Shown here piece by piece: positions 13,744-23,256 of a DNA stretch of 64,000 nucleotides. A model generated the notes under the pieces. That model worked only from the letters and a program-made list of their open reading frames with translations. It ran no database searches and had not been told where the DNA came from. The stretch's first letter is position 1. Every line of letters begins with the position of its first letter. Location: the NCBI GenBank assembly GCA_037013685.1, contig CM072887.1, positions 86,572,347 through 86,636,346 of the forward strand, written 5' to 3'. Made by a program: the position numbers and the translations under genes. Source of the stretch: Acridotheres tristis. Lineage: Eukaryota > Chordata > Aves > Passeriformes > Sturnidae.

Positions 13744-15022
13744 CTGCATTTATGCTTTGAGGCTGGCTGGAAGAAAAAAATTTGAAAGTGATGTTGCTAT
13801 TGGAGGAAATAATCCAACACTTATGGGCAGGGCCCTTTTTTCTCACTGTGTTCCCAGTTTCTCATTAGGTGCATTTTGGAAACTTGTGTGGCTCCCCCAG
13901 CCTTACTGCTTCCCCAAATTCCACTATCCTCGGTCTCAAACCTATCTTGGATTCCTTCTAACCTCTCTTTCCTCATCTTCCTTCATGAGTTTTTCTCCTA
14001 CTGCAGAATTTCTTATTATCTATTCCAGAGAGACAATACTCCAGCTTCAGCTATTTTGATCTCATACCTTGAGGCAGGGAGGGTTAATTCAATTTTGAAT
14101 TGCTGCTGCCAGTTTCTTTAATTTCTTAATAGTGTGGTACATATAGCTGAGATTCTGAGATTCCTTACAAGAGCGTTGTACTTTCAAAGCTTCTAGAACT
14201 TGCAGAAAATATTAATAGGCTACAATAACCAGTGCTCTATACTTAACTGCTGCAGAGCAGCCTTGTCCATATTTTCTGATAAAATATGACTATGCAAAAA
14301 CCACAATTGTTAGAGTTGTATGGTTTTGTATGGTTCTATGGAGTTGTATGGTTTAAGTCAGGCAATCATGAGTGTAAATATCTGCGTTATCCTACAAGGA
14401 CTAGTTTTCAATTTGTAATGTGAGATGTTCTATTGTTCCTTCTCAATCCTGTGAATGATTTATGCCATTCTGCAGAACCATAAGAGATCAGATGTGCCTT
14501 GGCACCCTCCTGTCTTAGTAGGCACCATCCTGTACATACCAATGTTAGTAACACAGGAAACAGATTTTTACTATGTGCAGAACTGATGCAGCCTGGAATT
14601 CACAAATGTATTAAGGGAAAATAATCTGGGTTATAGAGGCAACTTGTGCTTTAAATGATGCAAAACTACTACAGTAGACAATTTATGGCTTTGTGCTCTT
14701 GGTACTATATTTCAAGACAGCAGACAAATATTCTCATTAATTCCCCCTAAGGGAGATGTACACAAAGGAAAATTTAAAATGAAAATTTTAAATAAAAGGA
14801 TGAACTGTCATTTTTGACTCTGAAAAGTTGTATGTGAGTAATAGTTTTTGAAGGCACATGGAATGTTTGTTTCTCACATAAGGAGGGATTTGCCCTTGTC
14901 AAAGGACCAGTGATATTAGTGAGGCTCTATTTTTCTGATGAGCTCATGGAGTTATATTTTTAAAAAAATTCAGATATCCATGTATAGGCATGAGTATGTT
15001 GTATACAAACACAATTAATTGA
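13744..15022. other. Noncoding stretch, no gene seen
   Basis: 13744-14130 is somewhat C/T-rich and less AT-rich than its flanks, with overlapping open frames of 80-100 codons that carry no recognisable motif. The remainder, apart from the minisatellite at 14313-14354, is plain AT-rich DNA. Confidence 0.5.
14313..14354. repeat. Short tandem repeat of GTTGTATGGTT-type units
   Basis: Three to four imperfect 10-14 bp units follow each other, built on (G)TTGTATGGTT. They occur at 14315-14325, 14326-14335 and 14343-14354, with a variant TTCTATGGA between the last two. This is a small minisatellite-like tract with no evident function. Confidence 0.8.
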
Positions 15023-15047
15023 GTTATTAATTAGAGGAATTAATAAC
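15023..15047. repeat. Perfect 10-bp inverted repeat, 5-base loop
   Basis: GTTATTAATT at 15023-15032 is the exact reverse complement of AATTAATAAC at 15038-15047, with AGAGG between. It is entirely AT except for the outer G/C pair and the loop, so it may be chance in AT-rich DNA. It lies 50 bp upstream of the 54-bp direct repeat. Confidence 0.9.
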
Positions 15048-15099
15048 ATTAATTTATATATCCCTATCAATCTTAAGTGTTGAGAGCATTTTCTTACTC

Positions 15100-15345
15100 A
15101 TTCTGAACCACTAAACAGTATTTAAAGCCCAGCTTCAGCCATTCGTTTTGGACGATTTGCCCAGGCGTAGCTGTTGCTACACCCCTTCTGCGGCTCCCAG
15201 AGAGGTGCCGAGGAGGGGCCTCTCACTGACGCACCTTCCCGGAGCTAGCCGGTAGCCCAGGTGAGGTGGGCAGTGGGCGGAAGAGACGTCAATTCTGAAC
15301 CACTAAACAGTATTTAAAGCCCAGCTTCAGCCATTCGTTTTGGAC
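15100..15345. repeat. 54-bp perfect direct repeat flanking a 138-bp GC-rich insert
   Basis: Bases 15100-15153 and 15292-15345 are identical over 54 bp, beginning ATTCTGAACC and ending CGTTTTGGAC. Between them lies a 138-bp segment (15154-15291) with 90 G or C bases (65%) and eight CpG dinucleotides, in a neighbourhood that is mostly AT. The repeat itself carries a TATA-like TATTTAAAG. The insert contains CAG|GTGAGG, which matches a splice-donor consensus (junction at 15260/15261), and ends in GACGTCA, most of a CRE palindrome. Two readings fit: an insertion with an unusually long target-site duplication, or a local tandem duplication with foreign filler. I do not recognise the source of the insert. 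Confidence 0.95.
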
Positions 15346-16015
15346 AATTCCAACCCACCAAAAGTGTTTTTACATTCATAGTAGGAGAGCAAATCCTGTA
15401 GCCAACAGAAAAAAGGAAAAAATAAGAAAGGTTTTCTGATATCATTATTTTTTATTATCATATGTCAGTCAACAAAATTAATTCTCATTGGTGTATGTAT
15501 AAAATTGCAGACAGAGTAGCTGAACATAGATTCTTCTCCAGAGGTGACAGTACACTATTCTCAGACTATCTTGCATGTGGTTGTTACTGAAATTTCTCTT
15601 CTGGAGTTAGAAATCAAAGAAATAAATACAAACCAGCATATTAACGTGTTATAACACATGTTAATAGAAAGCATGTTCATGTCTCATTAATGCTTTTAAC
15701 TTGTGCCATAACTATCTTTTGACTTACTATTATTCTTTTCTTCTGCAAGGATCTTAATCACTTTGTATCTCTTGTACTAATCACTGTTCTGACAAAGGGG
15801 AAAGGGAATTAAAGTAGTTTTAAGAAATTTCCTGCCTTATTAATTTTACCAATGGAAGAATATTCCCTCTGCCACATTCTCCTCAGTTAATACCCTCTTC
15901 TCTTCACCAGTCTAAGCCTGAAGATTCTGACTTAATTAATAATTTTTGATTCCAAAGTTTTCCTGATATATTTTGGGTCCCAGACAGCTGGTATAAGGCA
16001 GCTTTGGTAGTATGA
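15346..16015. other. AT-rich noncoding stretch, nothing recognised
   Basis: No repeat family, exon or RNA gene is visible. Composition returns to AT-rich immediately after the second copy of the 54-bp repeat. Confidence 0.55.
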
Positions 16016-16336
16016 GTGGTTACTTCCCCTCATTCCCAGCACTTTCCCGCATCTCTGCCTCCCTTATATTCATCCTGGCTCCTTCACTCTCAGCTGGGGA
16101 AATCCCAGAGGAAAGGTGGGTTAGGATCTAACTTCTATCAGTGGGGAAGCAATGAAATCTTTGCACAAGGCACCAGCCCCAGGCTTCAGCTGCTCTCCTC
16201 CTGCAGGCAGACCGAGCTGGAGCTGAGCCTGCCCTTGGCTGAGGTCTGTCAGCAGCCAGGCTGCCTCCTCAGCAGCCAGTCTGCTCCTTGCAGGAGCCAT
16301 CTCCAGTGGCACTGACTTCAGTGTCCCTGGTGTCAC
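16016..16336. other. Unclassified GC-richer block
   Basis: This block is clearly richer in G and C than its surroundings. It contains short imperfect internal repeats: CAGCAGCCAGGCTGC is followed 10-15 bases later by CAGCAGCCAGTCTGC (about 16250-16285). Both strands are open for 70-100 codons, which is expected where TA-rich stops are scarce, and neither product has a recognisable domain. It could be an old LTR fragment or a noncoding exon, but I cannot name it. Confidence 0.4.
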
Positions 16337-17849
16337 ACCGAGAATTATCTCAAAACAGGGGAAAGATCAGCAAAATATGCACCTTAAATAGAAGGTGAGT
16401 TACATTCTAGACTGATTGTTCTAAAAAAATCCTTGCCTGTTTCTCAGAGAGAAGCTGCTACCTTTGTCTCCTGGACCAGGAGGTGGCAATGGTTTCCTCA
16501 GATGACCTCTTTCAGATTCTTGTTATAAATCACGTTGGAGTTTTTTCACATAAATTCTAAAGAGGCTAAGAAAATGTTATTACCTTAGTTTTTAAAAGCA
16601 TTGTATTTCTCCACAGCAAACAGTTTGAGTTGTTTTTCAAAATAGTTTGAAATTTACTCAAATGAGAACTTTAATTTAGAGAGGTTGCTTCAGGCACAGG
16701 GAATTAATATAATCACTTTTTAGCCCTTTAAGTTACACCTTCACAGAAAGCTATCAGTTTTACAATGCTGAAGAGATTGTGCTATTGTCAGATTAAATTA
16801 ACTCTACATTTAAATTCACAACAGTCCCTGATTCAAAAAAAAAAAAATCTTTAGCAGGGATATATTAAAAAAGCCCCAAGATTGTAATTGTCTGGAAATT
16901 GCAGAATTCACATTCTTAAACTTGTACTTTAACAAAACAATTGAAAGGAAAACACTACCCACATTTATTTTTGTAGGTATTTCTTTGGGATTATCAAGTA
17001 GAAGTAGTCTTGGAATTGGAATAATTTTAGAAGCAATTCAGCTGTAGCACTTTGCTCTTGTTTCCCACTCAAAAAGATGCTAGGAAAATAAGAAAATAAC
17101 TTTTTTTGAGTTAAGAATCATAAGGCCATGTAACAAATGATGCTCCTAGCATCTCACAGCAGTAGCTAAGACAGACTATCATTTTGCTTACTTATAATTT
17201 TCTCTGATGGTTTAGAACAGTGTTTTGGCAAAGTGCTGTTGCCAAATTGAATGATAATATCCACTATTTGAGAGGACAATAACAACAAAAATGGTACAAG
17301 TTTGAAGGTTTTGAAAGACAAATGCATAGTTTTTAACCTGCAACATGATTGAGAGAAATCAGAAATCTGTTTTCTTAGAATTCATTGCTAGGGTGGAGCA
17401 AAGTAGGACCTATATCCTGAATTATCTCTTAGCATGAAACTGAAAGATGAAGTTTCAAACTGCTTTATGTCACTACAATATGATGTAAAATATAGAGTGG
17501 AAAAAAAAAGCTGTCATATCCCCCAAACTCCCAAAGATGAATTATTTTCTCTGAAAAGTCCAATGAAAGTTTTCTTTTTAAATCTGTCTATATTCCTAAC
17601 ACAGTTGAAAGACACTAATGGGAGAGGCAGACCCAAGGAAAATTTCATACATGGGCTAGTTTCTAGTAGGGCTGTTGCTGTAGATGTCTTACCCTGGTGG
17701 CTTTTAGACTGTCTTAAATCAATACAGACAGACCGTGGTCTTAGCACTGCTCTACCAGCATAAATCATAGTACTATGTTACAATCTGGTTATTAAAATTG
17801 TTAGAGAGCTGCCTCTGCCAAAATTAAGGTGCAAAGAAGACCACGTGCC
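16337..17849. other. AT-rich noncoding stretch, nothing recognised
   Basis: Plain AT-rich sequence with a run of 13 A near 16836-16848. A 109-codon open frame at 17434-17763 and an 84-codon frame on the opposite strand overlap each other and show no motif. I treat both as chance. Confidence 0.5.
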
Positions 17850-18400
17850 AAAGTCAGTAGCATGGGTCTCTTCTGGTCTTCTTGGCGGTGAGGTCCCCTG
17901 AAACAGAGTTTAATGAATTAATACTCATTTGGGCAGGGTTGGAGTGCCCAGGTACCTCCCCTGTAGGGGACAATTCTGACATTGTGTCTTGTCTTCTGAC
18001 ATTGTCCAGCAGACCCTGGACCCATTGCATCACTTTGTGTGATGGTGCAAGGCCTCGGGGGAGGGGCCATTTTGGGAGTCTTTGATGGTTTATGACACTT
18101 CTCAGCTGCCTCTCAGGTGAGTCCTGTGTGTGTGGCCCCCCCAGGGTGGAGGGTTTTACAACTGAGCCCGTTTGTGTAAGGGAGGATGGGTGTTTGCACA
18201 CCCAAAATTCTCCTCCTCCGCCTTTGACTGGGGGGGGATGTGTGCAAACCTGCCCTCAGCAGATGAGCCTGTGGCTATGGCCTCCCCCACCACAAATACA
18301 GCCACAGCTGATTTTCAGGACAGCTTCTGGGTTTGGCTTTCCTGGTAGGTACATTCTTCTTCCTCAGCCTTATTTGCTTCTCCCTAGACCTTAAAAAATT
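17850..18400. other. Unclassified GC-richer block, possible decayed LTR
   Basis: The G+C content rises, with G and C homopolymer runs (GGCCCCCCCAGG near 18135 and GGGGGGGG near 18230) and a 10-bp perfect inverted repeat: GTTTGCACAC at 18192-18201 with GTGTGCAAAC at 18240-18249. The style resembles an eroded retroviral LTR, and the first-family LTR starts 570 bp downstream, but I could not align this block with either LTR family in the window. Open frames on both strands (100-115 codons) share no motif with known proteins. Confidence 0.35.
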
Positions 18401-18969
18401 GGCTTAACTCACAGTCCAAAGCTCCAGTCAGGAGGCATATTCAGGGAGGGATGGGGTTCAGTGGCTGCAGCTTCATACAGTTTTGCCATAATGGGAAAAA
18501 AGTGCTTCACAACAATGTTTAAACCATTAACCATAACATTTCTGTCTCTCACACACTGAGCCTAGAGAGACATGGTAGTTCCCCATGACTTAGTTCCTTG
18601 CATCTGTTTTGTCACTACCATGGCCATAAACAACAGACAAAAACCATTGAAGGTAGGGTGGGGTGGAGTAAGATGACTAAATTGAAGTAGCATGCTGGAG
18701 CTGGAACATTAAAAAATGGGCAAAACAAGGTGACTGGACTTTACAGAGCTGTGGAGAAGATAGGTAACTAGCAGGGACTTAATATAACCTCTGTTGTGGA
18801 GAGTTGCTGCAGTTTCCTAGAGATATCCAAGAAATGTTAGGTAGCCAAAAAGATCTAGATAAGACAAAAAAAAAAAAAAGGAAAAACAGTCAAGGAATTC
18901 CCTTGACAATTTCATTAGGTAAGGGAGGACAGAGTAACATAATGATTTTTCTGGATCAGAGACATGTTT
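18401..18969. other. Noncoding stretch, nothing recognised
   Basis: Mixed composition without a visible repeat family. A 13-base A run lies near 18867-18879. Confidence 0.5.
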
Positions 18970-20104
18970 TGTGAGTTGACCCTGAGTGGATGGCATGTGC
19001 CCACCAAAGCCATTCCATCACTTCTCCCCACATGAGGACAGGAGAGAGAAATTACAATTAAAATTTTGTGGGTCAAGATGATGACAGAGAGAGATCACTC
19101 ACTGGTTACTGTCACGGGAAAAACAGGCTTCATTTGGGGAAATTACCATAATTTATTACCAATCAAATCAGAGTAGGGTGAAGAGAAAATAAACCCCAAA
19201 TCTTAAAACCACCATCCTCTCTAGTGCTCTTTCTTCCTGGATTCAACGTCACTTCTGCATTCTCTACTTCATTCCCCTGACAACACAGAGAGGTGAGGAA
19301 TGGGGATTGTAGTCAGTCCATCACACATTGTCTCTGCTACTCCTTCCTCCTCAAGGAAGGACTAGTCACATTCCCTGTTCAAGAACGGGGTCCCTTCAAT
19401 GGAAGAAAGCCCTCCATCAACTTCTTTAAAGTGTATCCTTCCCACAGGATGAAGTTCTTCATGAACTGCTCCTGAGTGCTCCCTTATATGGGCTTCAGTC
19501 GTTCATGAACAGGCAACTCCAACACGGGTCCCCATGGAATCACAAATCCTGCCACTATACCTGCTCCAATGTGGCTTCCTCTCTCTCCATGGATCTTCTG
19601 GTCCTGCCGGGAGCCTCCTCCAGCACAGGCTTCCCACAGGCTCAGAGCCTCCTTTGGGTATCCCTCTGTTCTGGCATTGGCCTCCTCCCCAGGCTGCAGG
19701 TGGATCTCTGCATCCCCATGGCCCCCATGGGCTGCAGGGGCACAGCTGCCCCATCATGGGCTGCACCAGGGGCTGCAGGGGAATCTCAGCTCTGGCACCT
19801 GGAGCATCTCCTGCCCCTCCTTCTGCTCTCACCTTGGTGTCTGCAGAGCTGTTCCCCTCACATGTTCTCACTCCTCTCTCTGGATGCTTTCTTCCCCATA
19901 TGTTCCCCCTTCTGGAATCTGTTTTCCCGAGGGTGTTAATGTTACCGCACTGCTGATGGTCTCGGCCTTGGCCAGTGGCAGGTCCACCTCAGAGCCAGGT
20001 GACATTGGCTCTGTCAGACATTGGAGAAGCTTCTGGCAGCTTCTCAGAGAAGCCATCCCTGTAGCCCCACAGCCACCAAAACTTGGCCAGGCGAACCCAA
20101 TGCA
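18970..20104 (-). mobile_element. Solo LTR, ERVL-like (family A), nearly complete, minus orientation
   Basis: The unit runs from TGTGAGTTGACC at 18970 to GAACCCAATGCA at 20104, giving TG...CA termini 1135 bp apart. On the minus strand it would begin TGCATTGGGTTC. Its minus-strand 3' third (18970-19330) aligns with the plus-strand fragment at 13168-13525. Its minus-strand 5' end shares TTGGCCAGTGGCAG (near 19975) and the terminal block with the remnant at 52319-52446. The middle (19400-19760) shows eroded short repeats built on GAACTGCTCC / CCCATGGG-like motifs, as in a repeated U3 region. I see no adjacent gag, pol or env and no matching 5-bp target duplication, so it is an old solo LTR left by recombination. 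Open frames of up to 197 codons cross it on the plus strand, antisense to the LTR. They have no viral or cellular domain and are explained by local GC content. Confidence 0.8.
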
Positions 20105-22859
20105 ACAGGATAAAGGGTGGAAATGTTTTCTGACTGAACAGTCCAGAAAAACTTCAGGATGAGAAATATTGCTGTCAAGCTGCAGACATCTAAGGGTAAA
20201 TGAAAGATCAAACAGCTTTTGGTTGAAAAGGCAAATGTTTTCTCAATGAGGTAATATGATGTTGTGGGTAGGAGTGAAAGAAAACTTTTGAGGGAGTCTT
20301 TGAGTTATTGCCAAGAGAGGGTTATACATTTTGTTCCTTCCACAGGCACTTGCTGTGTTTGGTGCATCTGCCATGCTGTTAAATAAACACTCAGATTCTA
20401 GAGTCCACAATGCCCACAATTACAGCAAAATACAAGATTGATGTCCTTCTGTAAGCAGATTTGTTAAGATCTGGCTAAACCAAGAAAAAATGCAATAAAC
20501 TTCATTTGGTTCAGTACTAAGTCCAAAATTGAAAAGAGAATTATGTTGGCTTTTGATTTTAATTACAATCAATATCAAAATCAAAACCATTATAACCTGG
20601 AATAAAGTTCTTGAAGTATTGTAGTCTAGTTTCCATTTTCAGCTACCTGTGGTTATTTTTCTTCATGAATTTGAGTTTGAAAATGACATATAGGTACAAG
20701 ATTTCTCAGATTCAAAAGAAATGGCTTAAATTTAGAGAGAAAATATTAATTTTTAAATTTAAAATAATTAATAAAATAATTTGCTTTTTCAATGTTCTTT
20801 TTTCTTTGGGTTTCTTATTTTTTGGTAAGGTATGTTCACAGTGAGTACACTTCATTTTATTCCTTCTAAAATGTCTTTTAAAGGAGTATGCTATGCACTG
20901 GAAAATATTAACCTGGCTCTGAATGGTTGTGCTCACATATTATATATGAATGCCTATTAAATTCTGGAGCATGCTTTTAGCCTTACACTATTCAAATTGC
21001 AAATAAAAAAGAGTAGAAAAGTAGATCACTTGACAGTTTATCCCATGACAGCAACTTGAGCCCACTCTGCTGAAAGGTTAGATCTTCCTCAAAATCTCCT
21101 TATGATGTGGAAGAGATCCAATGGCATAAGGAAAGGGGGAGCTCCAGTTTTCTTCGGTGTGCATCTAGTCTTAATCTGCACAGGAGTCAGCAGGCACGCT
21201 GACCTCCAAGAGATCAGGTATCCACCAAGGAAAAGCAAGGACAATCTCAGCTCTCAACTCTAATGCCACAGCTAAGAGAATGACAGTGCAGAGGCATTAA
21301 AACTTGTGGGTTTGGATACACTTTCTGAAAAATCTGACTAGTAATGTAGAAGTGATGTGTGAAACAGGAAAAGCTTCCCTTTGAAAAACGTCATCTTTCA
21401 TCATATCCTTACTCCTTAAATTTCATTTTTCTTTAAAAACATGATTTAGGTTAAATCAGGAATGTAAGACATACTCAGCTGAGCAGAGGAACTGAAGATT
21501 TTGACAGGTGCTGAACAGCTAAAAGGAAGGTCTCCCTCAGAGATTAAAAAATATCAGATTAAAAAATATTCACTTCTGTTCAATGACATAATTTACTCTG
21601 CTGAGCCTCAAGGTTGGCAAGTAGGGTAAGCATGTCCTCTGAGTGTGCAAACAATGACAGTGTATGGGAGCATGAAATAATTCTGCCAAATGATGACCAG
21701 AACTAAATCAATGAAAATATTTCAGATATATGTGCTGATGACTGTTTTCCTGATTTTTTTTCATACCTACATAATTTCTCTTTTTACAAAGCAAATGTCC
21801 TTGTTAGCAGTCATTTATATTTTCTTTTTCCTAAGGAACTTAAGTCATGCATAAGGGTGAAAAAAGACAATTTATTAAGAACAGGAAAATGGACGATAAA
21901 CAGGAGTCACATTTTCTTCACTGCAGATCAGAAAACTCTTTTAATACTTTTTTTTATCCGAAAAAGACTGTTTCTCATCTGTGTTGTTTTCATACTGTGT
22001 CTGAAGTATTCTATGCTAATGAAAATCCTTTTCCAAAAGTTTTTAATTAACTCCTTTGTCAGTAGACAAAAAAGTTTTTTTCACTTGGTTGTTGGAGAAG
22101 ACCTGATAAATGTTGTATTTATGGCCATTTCAGAAATAAGTAACCTGAACATTTAAAGACACTACTAATGTGAAGATATAATTTAATTCCTTAAAAATTG
22201 TTGAATTGATTTTATAATATAGTAATTTCAGGCTTTTTATGAATTGGAGCAATGCCTATCTATATTTTATCTCCTTTCAGGATTAGATCCAAGAAGTACT
22301 AGGTGAATTCTAGGATTTTTTTTTATTATATTTTTTTATTCAATGGAAAGATTCATTTTCTGGATGTGAAATTTTTTCCATCCTCCTAGGACAAGTGTTT
22401 TGCAGAGGTTAATAGAGATGTCATTTTTAAAACAATCTGTAGTTCTCAAAGGACAATTCAATATTGTTCCAGATTTTTTAAAATAAATTTCCCTTATTTA
22501 CTTTTAAAACCAAATTTCAGAAACTTTTTGAGAGCATCTTTTGCAAAGTTTTGATGCTGTAATAGCAAAAGTTTTCCCAAAATCATGACCTGAAAGAGTC
22601 TTCCTACCACCCAAGCAGATGCCAACATGCAAATGTGGGATGCTTATGGCATTACTGATGTCCAAAATCTTGCTTTGATTGATTTAGAGCCATTTACCAA
22701 AGGCTAGCCAAGAACTTCAATGTCTTTTGAAAGGGATGCTAATGTTTTTTTCCTGAGCTAGACCTGCCATAATCTTTGCAGATATTTTTAAATGTAAAAT
22801 TTCCACAAAAATAATTATTCTTCACCAATTTACCCAAATGTATTTATAAGGTCAGAGAA
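20105..22859. other. AT-rich noncoding stretch, no gene seen
   Basis: No exon or transposon is visible. 20745-20780 is almost pure A/T. Open frames up to 99 codons (near 21857-22156) are rich in Phe, Leu, Lys and Ile, as random AT-rich translations are, and carry no motif. Confidence 0.55.
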
Positions 22860-23256
22860 ATGAGACATAGTCCTTCAGGCAGAGCTTAGCAGAATATTGG
22901 GATTGCAAACGTTATGGAAAGTGCAATGGTGTAAGCTCCTGAGAAGCAGGAAAGCAGTTCTGGGTCCAAACACCTTTCTGCTGGTCTGGCACTGGATGAC
23001 AACGAGCAGGTCTAGAGACAGAGAGGGACAACCTGAACTGGGACAAAACACAGACCAGGAGAAGAGATTGCCAACCCAACAAGCAGGTAAGAGGTGGAAA
23101 AAGAAATGCCACCTGTTAAAAGATGTGCCTGGGGAAAGGATCTTCTGGCAGATGGAGCAGGAGCAAGAGGAAATAAGCTTGCAGCAGGTGCAGAGAGTTA
23201 TTCTGCTTGGAACATGGTATAACACTACACAGGTTTTTTCTTATATACTGACTTAG
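22860..23256. other. Unclassified balanced-composition block
   Basis: This 400-bp block is less AT-rich than its flanks. It is open on both strands for about 116-119 codons, and the plus-strand product is basic and glutamine-rich near its end. It contains CAGGTAAGA at 23085-23093, a good match to a splice-donor consensus. No protein family is recognisable. It could be an exon of a noncoding transcript or an old repeat, but I have no direct support for either. Confidence 0.3.

Noticed and set aside
13558..13846. Frames containing poly-Tyr and poly-Asn
   Set aside because: They are translations of the (TTA)n microsatellite.
19503..20162. Overlapping open frames of 122-197 codons on both strands
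   Set aside because: They lie inside the LTR at 18970-20104, antisense to or shadowing it. Higher GC lowers stop frequency. The products are Leu/Ser/Pro/Cys-rich with no domain.
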